Shown here in pieces: positions 1-6,276 of a DNA stretch of 7,090 bases; position 1 is the first letter of the stretch; every line of letters begins with the position of its first letter. The notes below the pieces were generated by a model. The model made no database searches and was not told the origin of the DNA. It saw nothing but the letters and a program-made list of their open reading frames with translations. The position numbers were made by a program, and so were the translations under genes. This DNA comes from Cyanobacteria bacterium M_surface_7_m2_040 (GTDB lineage Bacteria > Cyanobacteriota > Cyanobacteriia > PCC-6307 > Cyanobiaceae): positions 1-7,090 of the forward strand of contig VGPQ01000065.1 of the NCBI GenBank assembly GCA_016882555.1, written 5' to 3'.

Positions 1-1
1 G

Positions 2-181
2 TACGCCCAGATCAAGGGCTGCCTGGACAGCGGCACCCCCAAGCTGCTGGAGCTCACCTGTGAGAAAGAGGAGCACAAGCGGCTCACCCTGCTGAGCAGC
101 GAGATCGTGGCGGTGCAGCTTTACGAGAAATCGGCGGTGGGGGGTGGCGGCAAGCGCCCCGGGTTCAGCTTTGACAGCTGA
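2..181 (+). CDS. C-terminal end of a small conserved cyanobacterial protein (probable UPF0367 family), truncated by window edge
   Basis: An open frame enters from the left edge and ends at TGA 179-181, giving 59 residues with no start in the window. Recognisable pieces are LLELTCEK, a following [16 protein letters not shown] segment, a short GGGG linker and the ending RPGFSFDS. This pattern matches what I remember of UPF0367, a family of roughly 80-90 residues confined to cyanobacteria and of unknown function. If so, only about the first third is missing. There is no signal peptide or membrane segment in the visible part. The stop lies directly before or inside the start region of the following ABC ATPase gene, so the two are probably co-transcribed. 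The coding call is firm because of the codon pattern and clean ending; the family name is from memory and less sure. Confidence 0.6.
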   Translation, partial: YAQIKGCLDSGTPKLLELTCEKEEHKRLTLLSSEIVAVQLYEKSAVGGGGKRPGFSFDS

Positions 182-182
182 G

Positions 183-905
183 GTGCAGCAGCCCGCAGCC
201 GCAGGCGCGTTGACCCCACTGCTGCGCGTGCGCCACTTGGGCTTTCGCTGGCCCAATGGCGGCAAAGCCCTGGAGCACTGCAACCTGGAGATCAGCAGGC
301 CGGGGCTGTGGATGCTGGTGGGTGGCAACGGCAGCGGCAAGAGCACCCTGCTGCGGCTGCTGGCCGGCCTGTTGCAACCCAGCAGCGGCAGCCTGACCTG
401 CAGCTGCACGCCGGCGCTGGTGTTTCAGAACCCCGACCACCAGCTGCTGCTGCCGAGCTGCAGCAGCGACCTGCAGCTGGGGCTGCCGCCGGGCCTGGAT
501 GCCCGCGAGCGGCGGCTTGCGGTGCAGCAGGCCCTGGCGCTGGTGGGGCTCGCCGGCCTGGAGGACCGGCCGATCCACAGCCTCAGTGGCGGCCAGAAGC
601 AACGGCTGGCGATCGCCGGCGCCGTGGCCAGCGGCGCCTCACTGCTGCTGCTGGATGAGCCCACGGCCCTGCTCGATCCCGCCAGCCAGGAGGAGATCCT
701 GGCGCTGATGGCGCAGCTCACGCGGCGCAGGGAGCAGCCGCTGACCGCCCTGTGGGTCACCCACCGGCTCGAGGAGCTCGAGCGCTGCGATGGGGCAGCG
801 CTGATGCACAACGGCAAAGCCGGCTCCTGGCAGAGCGGCCACGCCCTGCGCCAGCAGCTGGAGCGCCAGCTTGGGGCCTTGCCGGGGGGCGGGGCCAAAA
901 GGTAG
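183..905 (+). CDS. ABC transporter ATPase, energy-coupling-factor (EcfA/CbiO-like) type
   Basis: This is a soluble nucleotide-binding subunit that would power an importer at the cytoplasmic face of the membrane. All ABC motifs are intact. Numbered from GTG 183 they are Walker A GGNGSGKST (about 47-55), Q-loop VFQNPDHQ (about 80-87), signature LSGGQKQR (about 134-141), Walker B LLLLDEP (about 154-160) and the H-loop His in WVTHR (about 194). The FQNPDxQ form of the Q-loop is typical of EcfA/CbiO ATPases of vitamin and metal ECF transporters. About 240 residues is slightly shorter than usual for EcfA. No transmembrane (EcfT) or substrate-binding (S) partner is in the window, so the substrate is unknown. 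The start is uncertain. GTG 183 follows the previous stop at once; GTG 144 and TTG 171 would overlap the upstream gene, and TTG 210 begins just before the ABC fold. None has a clear Shine-Dalgarno sequence. Confidence 0.88.
   Translation: MQQPAAAGALTPLLRVRHLGFRWPNGGKALEHCNLEISRPGLWMLVGGNGSGKSTLLRLLAGLLQPSSGSLTCSCTPALVFQNPDHQLLLPSCSSDLQLGLPPGLDARERRLAVQQALALVGLAGLEDRPIHSLSGGQKQRLAIAGAVASGASLLLLDEPTALLDPASQEEILALMAQLTRRREQPLTALWVTHRLEELERCDGAALMHNGKAGSWQSGHALRQQLERQLGALPGGGAKR
609..616. repeat. HIP1 palindrome GCGATCGC
   Basis: Perfect HIP1 octamer inside the ABC ATPase gene, flanked to give the 10-bp palindrome GGCGATCGCC at 608-617. HIP1 is the highly iterated palindrome of many cyanobacterial genomes. 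It supports the taxonomic call and has no evident gene-specific role here. Confidence 0.6.
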
Positions 906-948
906 GGTCTTGCCGACCCAGCAATGGGCGTCCCCACATGGGGGCATT
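905..948 (+). other. Two small hairpins between the ABC ATPase gene and the tRNA
   Basis: The gap between the ABC ATPase stop and the tRNA contains GGGTC (905-909) / GACCC (915-919) with a 5-nt loop. It also contains CCCC (932-935) / GGGG (940-943) around an ACAT loop, which could extend outward through AATG (923-926) / CATT (945-948). Neither is followed by a T-run, so a factor-independent terminator is not supported. They could act in 3' end formation or tRNA 5' processing, or be chance in GC-rich DNA. Confidence 0.3.
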
Positions 949-1019
949 CCTCGGTAGCTCAGTGGTAGAGCGGTCGGCTGTTAACCGATTGGTCGCAGGT
1001 TCGAATCCCGCCCGGGGAG
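948..1019 (+). tRNA. trnN: tRNA-Asn (anticodon GUU)
   Basis: A full cloverleaf can be folded by eye. The acceptor stem is 948-954 with 1012-1018 (one T951-G1015 wobble). The D-stem is GCTC 957-960 with GAGC 968-971. The anticodon stem is 973-977 with 985-989. The anticodon GTT is at 980-982 in the loop CTGTTAA. The T-arm is 995-999 with 1007-1011 around TTCGAAT. The discriminator base is G1019, and the 3' CCA is not encoded, so it must be added after transcription. The gene delivers asparagine to AAC/AAU codons. One base pair of the T-stem is broken: A997 faces C1009 (conventional positions 51 and 63). The gene lies between the ABC ATPase gene and rpaA on the same strand. Confidence 0.95.
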
Positions 1020-1050
1020 TTTCAGGAAGATTCACAGTGGCGATTGCAAC

Positions 1051-1101
1051 AAAAAAGCCTGAAGAGTTTGTGAAGATCGGGTCTTTCTGAGGCGCTTTTT
1101 T
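1051..1101 (+). terminator. Candidate terminator downstream of tRNA-Asn
   Basis: AAAAAAGC at 1051-1058 is perfectly complementary to GCTTTTTT at 1094-1101. The enclosed 35 nt can form a smaller AAGA/TCTT hairpin (around 1073-1085), and CCT/AGG could add pairs near the base. The structure ends in a six-T run, as expected for a factor-independent terminator. The adenine run on the 5' side would also let it work leftward. The long loop and AT-rich outer stem make this a moderate-to-weak call. It would end the tRNA transcript about 30-80 nt after the tRNA. Confidence 0.4.
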
Positions 1102-1293
1102 GCACCGTCTGTGCCAATGCCAGTCTGATCAGGTGCTGCGAATCCGTTGCGGCGCAGCCTCTTTGCGCTGCGATCTGCAGCAGCGGCCGGCCACAGCTCC
1201 CCGACCACCCCAGCCCATCGCCGCTGCGGGGCCGCTGACACACCCCGATTCGCGGCTGCAGCGAAGACAATGGGGCGTCATCGTTGCAGTGCC
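1102..1293 (+). promoter_or_regulatory. Leader region of rpaA (no promoter motif recognised)
   Basis: About 190 bp separate the candidate terminator from the rpaA ATG. The region is GC-rich with several GCAGC/GCTGC words. If the terminator is real, an rpaA promoter should lie here. I could not find a convincing -10/-35 pair or a Shine-Dalgarno sequence before ATG 1294. The rpaA frame stays open upstream to about 1147, but that part does not resemble a receiver domain. Confidence 0.3.
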
Positions 1294-2070
1294 ATGAAGC
1301 CCGGCATCCTGCTGATCGAAGACGACGCCGACATGCGCGAGCTGGTGGCGGGCCATCTGGAGCATGGCGGCTTCGATGTGCACCGCGCTGAAGACGGCAT
1401 CAAGGGTCAGGCCCTGGCGATGCAGATCAGCCCTGACCTGATCCTGCTGGATCTGATGCTGCCCAAGGTGGATGGCCTCACCCTGTGCCAGCGGCTGCGG
1501 CGCGATGAGCGCACGGCCGGCATCCCGATCCTGATGATCACCGCCCTCGGCGGCACCAAAGACAAGGTCACCGGGTTCAACTCCGGCGCCGACGACTACC
1601 TCACCAAACCCTTCGACCTCGAGGAGTTGATGGTGCGGATCAAGGCGCTGCTGCGGCGCAGCGAGCACACACCCCTGGCCAGCAAGCACAACGAGATCCT
1701 CAACTACGGCTGCCTGACCCTGGTGCCTGAGCGGTTTGAGGCGATCTGGTTTGACCAACCCGTACGCCTCACCCACCTCGAGTTTGAGCTGCTGCACTGC
1801 CTGCTGCAGCGCCATGGCCAGACGGTGTCGCCCTCACTGATCCTCAAGGAGGTGTGGGGCTACGAGCCCGACGACGACATCGAGACGATCCGGGTGCATG
1901 TGCGCCACCTGCGCACCAAGCTCGAGCCCGATCCACGCAAACCGCGCTTCATCAAAACCATCTACGGCGCCGGCTACTGCCTTGAGCTGCCCAGCGAGGA
2001 GCAGCTGGCCGAGCTGATCCCGCTGGTTCAGCAAGCGCGCGAACGCTCGGAGCAGGCCAAGGCGAGCTGA
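1294..2070 (+). CDS. rpaA: RpaA, OmpR-family response regulator (circadian clock output)
   Basis: The 258-residue cytoplasmic regulator has an N-terminal receiver domain (about 4-120) and a C-terminal winged-helix DNA-binding domain (about 135-232). The receiver keeps the acidic cluster E9-D10-D11, phospho-acceptor D53 in LLDLMLP, T83 in MITA and K105 in LTKPF. The conserved [64 protein letters not shown] and [10 protein letters not shown] segments follow cyanobacterial RpaA closely, which is why it is preferred over RpaB. In Synechococcus elongatus RpaA is phosphorylated through SasA, dephosphorylated with CikA, and drives circadian gene expression. ATG 1294 is chosen because it gives the family's N-terminus MKPxIL; ATG 1270 is in frame but adds eight residues unlike the family. 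The last 25 or so residues (from about 234, EEQLAEL onward) form a charged tail, and the final 43 bp overlap the end of holB on the other strand. Confidence 0.95.
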   Translation: MKPGILLIEDDADMRELVAGHLEHGGFDVHRAEDGIKGQALAMQISPDLILLDLMLPKVDGLTLCQRLRRDERTAGIPILMITALGGTKDKVTGFNSGADDYLTKPFDLEELMVRIKALLRRSEHTPLASKHNEILNYGCLTLVPERFEAIWFDQPVRLTHLEFELLHCLLQRHGQTVSPSLILKEVWGYEPDDDIETIRVHVRHLRTKLEPDPRKPRFIKTIYGAGYCLELPSEEQLAELIPLVQQARERSEQAKAS

Positions 2071-3113
2071 GCCAGATCCAGCAGCGCCACCTCCCAGGCC
2101 AGGCGCGGCTGCACGTAGGCCAGCAACTGGCCGCGCAGGCGGTTGAGCCGCTCGAGCACGGCCTGACCACTGCCCCGGCGCCAGAGCAGCAGCTGCCACC
2201 ATTGCAGCAGCCAGAGCTGCTGCTCGCCCTCGAGATCGGCCGCAATCTGACTGGCGAGCTCCAGCAGTTCGAGTGGCGGGCAGGCGGCCAGGGCTTGCGG
2301 CGACTCGGCCAGCTGCTGCAAGCGACTGCTGAGCGCGCTGGGCAGCTGCCGCCACTGGCGGCGATGTTCGAGCAAGGCGCCGGGGGAGCCGGCCGCCAGC
2401 TCCAGCAGTTCGGGCGGTTCAGGCAGCGGAGAGGAAGCGGGTGCCCCATCGGCGGCAGCGTTGCTGGCCGACGCCGAGGGCTCAGCATCCGTGGCCTGCC
2501 CGGACTGCAGCACCGACTGCAGCACCTGCTGCAGCGCCGCCGGCTCGAGCCGGTTGAAGCGCACGCTCTGGCAGCGGGAGCGGATCGTGGCCAGCAGCTG
2601 ATCGGGGGCGGCTGTGATCAGCAGCAGCAGGCCATCGCCGGGTTCTTCGAGGGTTTTGAGCAGGGCATTGGCGGCGGCTTCGGCCATCGCCTCAGCCGCT
2701 TCGATCACCACCAGGCAACCGCGGGCCTCGACCGGCCGGCGGGCCAGAAAGCGCGACACCTCGCGCACCTGCTCCAGCCGCAGCTGCGGCGGCGTGCGGC
2801 GGTTGACGCCCTCGTCGAGGGCCTGGGAGGCCGGCACCAGGCGGCCCTGGTGCTGGTAGGTGGGCTCCACCCACAGCAGATCGGGGTGGTTGCCCGCCTG
2901 CAGCCGCCGGCGCACCGTCGCATCGCCGCCAGGCCCGGCCAACACCCCCTCGAGGAAGCGCAGCGCCGCCAGCCGCCGCCCCACGCCCTCGGGCCCTGCA
3001 AGCAGGTAAGCCGGTGCCAAGCGCCCCCGCTCCAGACTCGCCGCCAACAGGGCAACCGCCTGGGGCTGGCCGATCAGATCGGCAAACAGAGCCGCACAGC
3101 CTTCGGACGCCAT
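2028..3113 (-). CDS. holB: DNA polymerase III clamp loader subunit delta'
   Basis: The protein (361 residues, near the family's usual 320-360) is the delta' subunit of the clamp loader that places the beta sliding clamp on primed DNA. The N-terminal AAA+ region begins with [11 protein letters not shown] (about 13-23) and has a degenerate P-loop GPEGVGRR (about 40-47) lacking the Walker lysine, as expected for the non-hydrolysing delta'. It then has [10 protein letters not shown] (about 75-84), [10 protein letters not shown] (about 149-158) and the conserved SRC (179-181), whose Arg is the trans-acting finger. The four-cysteine zinc module of E. coli delta' is absent. A low-complexity Ala/Ser/Pro linker follows at about residues 203-225, then a helical C-terminal collar region. 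ATG 3113 is preferred, 5 nt after the tmk stop; TTG 3122 would give a 4-nt overlap. The gene is last in the leftward ATPase-tmk-holB cluster and runs 43 bp into the rpaA 3' end. Confidence 0.9.
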   Translation of the reverse strand: MASEGCAALFADLIGQPQAVALLAASLERGRLAPAYLLAGPEGVGRRLAALRFLEGVLAGPGGDATVRRRLQAGNHPDLLWVEPTYQHQGRLVPASQALDEGVNRRTPPQLRLEQVREVSRFLARRPVEARGCLVVIEAAEAMAEAAANALLKTLEEPGDGLLLLITAAPDQLLATIRSRCQSVRFNRLEPAALQQVLQSVLQSGQATDAEPSASASNAAADGAPASSPLPEPPELLELAAGSPGALLEHRRQWRQLPSALSSRLQQLAESPQALAACPPLELLELASQIAADLEGEQQLWLLQWWQLLLWRRGSGQAVLERLNRLRGQLLAYVQPRLAWEVALLDLAQLALACSERSRAC

Positions 3114-3118
3114 GGTGC

Positions 3119-3814
3119 TCAAACCTGGGCCACCGCCGAAGCCTCTGCCTGCGGAGTCAAGCGCTGCAGCAGCGCCTGGCGGCAGGCCGCACTCACCTGC
3201 TCGGGAGGCTGATCAGCGGCGATGGGCAGCCAGCCCCGCTCGGCCGCCAGCTGGGCAAACCCCTGGTGCACCCGGGCCAGAAAGGCCTCACCCGCCGCCT
3301 CGATGCGGTCGGACTGGGCGCCACCGCGGCGGTCGCCCCGGCGGCGGCTGGCCTCGGCCAGGGGCAGATCGAGCCACAGGGTGAGATCGGGCTGCAGGCC
3401 GCCGGTGGCGATCTGCTCCAGCTGGTCGATGAGCGCCAGGGGCAGGCCGCGGCCATGGCCCTGATAGGCCGCCGTGGAGCCGCTGTAGCGATCGCTCAGC
3501 ACCCAATGGCCGGCCGCCAGCGCCGGCGCGATCGTTTGCTGCACATGCTGGGCCCGATCGGCCGCATAGAGCAGCAGCTCGGCCGTGGTTTCGGGGGCTG
3601 CCTCACCCGGGGGGTGCAGCAGCAGCTGGCGCAGGGCCTGGCCCAGGGCCGTGCCGCCCGGCTCGCGGGTGATCCGCAGCTCGGCGGTGGGAGGCAGCAG
3701 CCCCGAGTGGGGCAGCCAGGCCGCCAGGGCCTGCAGCTGGGTGGATTTGCCGCAGCCGTCGATGCCTTCGAGGACCACGAAGCGGCCGCGGCGGCCATCG
3801 GCGTCAGCGGTCAC
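3119..3814 (-). CDS. tmk: Thymidylate kinase (dTMP kinase)
   Basis: This cytoplasmic enzyme phosphorylates dTMP to dTDP with ATP, the step before dTTP in DNA precursor synthesis. Numbered from GTG 3814 (231 residues, normal is about 205-230), it shows FVVLEGIDGCGKST (P-loop about 17-25), TREPGGT (about 49-55, dTMP phosphate binding), YAADRAQH (about 83-90), the DRY motif in DRYSGSTAAYQG (about 108-119), and an arginine-rich LID (RRRGDRRGGAQSDRIE, about 157-172). The P-loop lacks the Arg of type I enzymes while the LID is rich in Arg, as in bacterial type II kinases. The start is uncertain. GTG 3814 has GAGG about 9 nt upstream and overlaps the ATPase gene by 11 nt; ATG 3835 and ATG 3847 are in frame and would add 7 or 11 residues. 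It sits between the copper ATPase and holB and is probably co-transcribed with both. Confidence 0.93.
   Translation of the reverse strand: MTADADGRRGRFVVLEGIDGCGKSTQLQALAAWLPHSGLLPPTAELRITREPGGTALGQALRQLLLHPPGEAAPETTAELLLYAADRAQHVQQTIAPALAAGHWVLSDRYSGSTAAYQGHGRGLPLALIDQLEQIATGGLQPDLTLWLDLPLAEASRRRGDRRGGAQSDRIEAAGEAFLARVHQGFAQLAAERGWLPIAADQPPEQVSAACRQALLQRLTPQAEASAVAQV
3488..3495. repeat. HIP1 palindrome GCGATCGC
   Basis: Perfect HIP1 octamer within tmk, extended to the 10-bp palindrome AGCGATCGCT at 3487-3496. Confidence 0.6.
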
Positions 3815-6143
3815 GGGGGTTGGCCTCGGCGGCATGGCGGGCGCCATCCTGCAGCAGCAGGGCGTTGACCACCACCGTGATCGAGCTGAGGGCCATCAGC
3901 AGCGCCGCCAGCGGCGGGGTGAGCAGCAGCCCGAAGCCCGGCAGCAGCACACCGGCCGCAATCGGAATCACGATCAGGTTGTAGCCAAAGGCCCAGGCCA
4001 GGTTCTGGCGAACCTTGGCCATGGTGGCGCGGGCCAGGCTGATCGCCTGGGGCACAGCATCGATGCGGTCACCGAGGATCACCAGGTCGGCGGTGTCCTG
4101 GGCCACCTGGGTGCCGGTGCCCACGGCAATGCCCAGATCGGCCGCGGCCAGGGCGGGTGCGTCGTTGATGCCATCCCCCACCATGGCCACCGGGCCGAGC
4201 AGCCGGCGCTCCTCCAGAACGCTGAGCTTGTGCTCGGGGCGCAGCTCCCAGGCCAGCTCAGCCGGCTGCAGGCCGAGCTGGGCTCCCAGCTGCTGCACGG
4301 CGGTGCGGCCATCACCGCTGAGCAGCCCAAGGGCCAGGCCCATGCGGCGCAGCCGGCCCACCGTGGCGGCGGCATCGGGGCGGGCCTGATCGGCCACCTG
4401 CACCACCCCCAGAAAAGCCGCCCCGCTGGCCACGCCGAGCTCGGTGCCGCTGGCATCAGGCGTCAACGGGGGCAGGGGCACCCCCAGCTGCTGCAGCCAG
4501 CTGAGGCGCCCCACCCGGGCCCGCTCACCGGCGGCCGTGGTGGCCTGCACACCCTCGCCCGCCACGGCCACGGCATCACTGACTGCGACAGGGCTGAGGC
4601 CGCGGCGCAGCGCCTCCTGCTGCAGGGCAAAGGCCAGCGGATGGCGGCTGCCCACCTCCACACCCGCCGCCAGGGCCAAGAGCTCGTCGGCGCTCACCGG
4701 GGGAGCGGGCACCACCGCGCTCACCAAAGGCCGCCCGAGGGTGAGGGTGCCGGTCTTGTCAAACAGCACGGCCCTGAGGCGCGACGCCATCTCGATCGCA
4801 TCACCGCCGCGGAACAGCAGGCCGCTGCGGGCCGCCAGACCTGAGCCCACGGTGATCGCCGTGGGCGTGGCCAGGCCCAGGGCGCAGGGGCAGGCCACCA
4901 CCAGCACCGCGATCGCCAGCTGCAGCGCCAGGGCCAGCGGCGTTTCGGCCTGCTGGCCCAGCACCCCGTGCAGCCCATGCACCCCATGAACACCATGCAT
5001 GCCCTGCTGCCCGTGCAGCAGCACCTGGGGCCACAGGCGGGCACCCCACTGCCACCAGAACACGAAGGTGGCCACCGCCAGCGCCAGCACCGCCAGGCTG
5101 AAGCGACCGGCGACCCGATCGGCCAGCCCCTGGATCGGCGCCTTGCGCGCCTGGGCCCGCTCCACCAGCGCCATGATCCGGGCCACGGCGCTCTCGGCCC
5201 CGCTGCGCAGCACCTCAAGCTCCAGCACGGCATCGAGGTTGAGGCTGCCGGCGGCCAGTTCAACCCCAGCCGCCGCGGTGAGCGGCAGCGGCTCACCGGT
5301 GAGCGCCGACACATCGACGCTGCCGCTGCCCTGGCGCACCAACCCATCAACCGGCACCCGATCCCCCGGCGCCAGCACGATCACATCGCCGGGGCGCAGG
5401 CCCCCCACCCGCAGCGGCCGGGTCTGGCCCGGGGCCACCAGCAGCTGGGCCGTGTCGGGCTGCAACTGGGCCAGCTGCTCAAGGGCCCAACCGGTGCGGT
5501 AGCGGGCCCGCTCCTCGAGGAAGCGGCCGCTCAGCACAAAGCCCAGCAGCATCACCGGCTCATTGAAGAAGCAGGGCCAGCCGCTCATCGGCCACACCAG
5601 GCCCACGACGCTGGCGCCGTAGGCGCTGGCCAGGCCCACACCCACCAGCGAATCCATGCCGGGCACGCCGTGCAACAGGCCGCGGGCACCATTGATCAGG
5701 ATGCCCCGCCCGGGAACCGCCAGGGCGGCCGTGGCCACCACCGCATGGAACCACTGGTTGCCCAGCAGGGTGGCCAATGGGGCCTGGCCCAGCAGGCCCA
5801 GCATCGCCAGATGGCCCAGGCTTGAAACCAGCACCAGGGCCAGGGCCACCACCAACTGCCGCCAGTGCTGCCACCAGCCCTGCTCCTGCAGGCGCTGGCG
5901 CCGGCTGAGGGGATCGCCACCGAACTCGCGTGCTTTGGCCTGGAAGCCCAGGCCTGAGAGGGCGCTGACCAGGCCGGGCAAGGCCGATTCCATCGGCGCC
6001 GCCTGCAGCTCGACCCAGGCGCTGCGGCTGAGCAGGTTGACGCTGGCGGCCGCGACGCCGGGCTGCTCCAGCAGCTTCTGCTCGACGGCGCGCACACAGC
6101 CGCCGCACTTCATGCCCTCGATGTCGAGCAACAGCGTTGCCAT
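3804..6143 (-). CDS. Cu(+)-transporting P1B-type ATPase (CtaA/PacS/CopA family)
   Basis: This 779-residue membrane pump moves Cu+ across the cytoplasmic or thylakoid membrane using ATP. An N-terminal heavy-metal-binding domain (about 1-70) carries GMKCGGC (10-16). Four membrane helices follow (about 96-208), then the actuator domain with TGEP (282-285) and two more helices, the second bearing CPC (418-420). Next is the phosphorylation/nucleotide domain: DKTGT with catalytic D462, HP 501-502, and GDGIND 656-661. Two final helices contain YN (721-722) and MALSS (750-754). CPC, YN and MxxSS together mark Cu+ specificity (P1B-1). The extracytoplasmic loop between helices 5 and 6 is enlarged by a histidine-rich repeat (377-393). 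Motif SGDG (609-612) replaces the commoner SGDN. In cyanobacteria such pumps supply plastocyanin and cytochrome oxidase; motifs alone do not separate CtaA from PacS, so no symbol is given. ATG 6143 has no clear Shine-Dalgarno sequence. Confidence 0.95.
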   Translation of the reverse strand: MATLLLDIEGMKCGGCVRAVEQKLLEQPGVAAASVNLLSRSAWVELQAAPMESALPGLVSALSGLGFQAKAREFGGDPLSRRQRLQEQGWWQHWRQLVVALALVLVSSLGHLAMLGLLGQAPLATLLGNQWFHAVVATAALAVPGRGILINGARGLLHGVPGMDSLVGVGLASAYGASVVGLVWPMSGWPCFFNEPVMLLGFVLSGRFLEERARYRTGWALEQLAQLQPDTAQLLVAPGQTRPLRVGGLRPGDVIVLAPGDRVPVDGLVRQGSGSVDVSALTGEPLPLTAAAGVELAAGSLNLDAVLELEVLRSGAESAVARIMALVERAQARKAPIQGLADRVAGRFSLAVLALAVATFVFWWQWGARLWPQVLLHGQQGMHGVHGVHGLHGVLGQQAETPLALALQLAIAVLVVACPCALGLATPTAITVGSGLAARSGLLFRGGDAIEMASRLRAVLFDKTGTLTLGRPLVSAVVPAPPVSADELLALAAGVEVGSRHPLAFALQQEALRRGLSPVAVSDAVAVAGEGVQATTAAGERARVGRLSWLQQLGVPLPPLTPDASGTELGVASGAAFLGVVQVADQARPDAAATVGRLRRMGLALGLLSGDGRTAVQQLGAQLGLQPAELAWELRPEHKLSVLEERRLLGPVAMVGDGINDAPALAAADLGIAVGTGTQVAQDTADLVILGDRIDAVPQAISLARATMAKVRQNLAWAFGYNLIVIPIAAGVLLPGFGLLLTPPLAALLMALSSITVVVNALLLQDGARHAAEANPRDR
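4909..4916. repeat. HIP1 palindrome GCGATCGC
   Basis: Perfect HIP1 octamer within the copper ATPase gene, near the codons of the CPC-bearing helix. It is the third copy in this window. Confidence 0.6.
4965..5000 (-). repeat. Four tandem 9-bp units encoding (M/V/V/L)HG in the copper ATPase
   Basis: Read on the minus strand the units are ATGCATGGT, GTTCATGGG, GTGCATGGG and CTGCACGGG, encoding residues 382-393 (MHG, VHG, VHG, LHG). A further GTGCTGGGC (VLG) looks like a decayed fifth unit, and HGQQG at 377-381 precedes the array. The repeat keeps frame and lies in the loop between predicted helices 5 and 6, on the side away from the cytoplasm. Confidence 0.8.
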
Positions 6144-6276
6144 GGCCCAGCGCCCGTGGGGCTCACGCTAGGGCGATCAGCCCGCCCTGCCGGGGCCCGG
6201 TTGGCGAACCGAAGCCGTTGCGCAGGCGGCAAGATGGGCTGACTACTGGACCGCGCGGCCGCCGCGCCATCACCCC
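6144..6276. promoter_or_regulatory. Divergent intergenic region between the copper ATPase gene and ycf3
   Basis: These 133 bp must carry the promoters of both the leftward ATPase-tmk-holB cluster and rightward ycf3, because the two sets start back to back. I see no clear sigma-70 boxes, no CopY/CueR-like dyad and no Shine-Dalgarno sequence for either start. The only obvious symmetry is GCGGCCGC (6255-6262) in a CG-rich run close to the ycf3 start, which may be compositional. Confidence 0.4.

Noticed and set aside
1147..1293. N-terminal extension of RpaA by up to 49 residues (alternative starts at 1147 or ATG 1270)
   Set aside because: The extension is Arg/Ala/Ser-rich and unlike the family. 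Known RpaA proteins begin MKPxIL, matching ATG 1294.
1129..1815. A minus-strand open frame opposite rpaA
   Set aside because: rpaA is complete and strongly conserved on the plus strand. The antisense frame has no recognisable domain or ribosome-binding site.
2150..2560. Many GCAGC/CAGCAG words that look like a repeat array
   Set aside because: They are irregularly spaced and reflect Leu-, Gln- and Ala-rich codons of holB. There are no constant-length spacers, so this is neither CRISPR nor a tandem repeat.
2202..3212. A plus-strand open frame of 336 codons opposite holB and the end of tmk
   Set aside because: It is rich in Gln, Arg and Gly with no known motif, and lies opposite two well-supported genes. 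It is a GC-rich shadow frame.
3585..4844. A long plus-strand open frame of 419 codons opposite the copper ATPase gene
   Set aside because: It is antisense to a complete, motif-rich P-type ATPase. Its translation is low-complexity Gln/His/Gly/Ala/Arg, typical of mirrored codons in high-GC DNA, with no domain recognised.
4968..5825. A plus-strand open frame of 285 codons rich in His, Gln and Pro
   Set aside because: It mirrors the N-terminal half of the copper ATPase. Its His-rich composition comes from complementing Val/Met/Trp and Gly-rich membrane codons.
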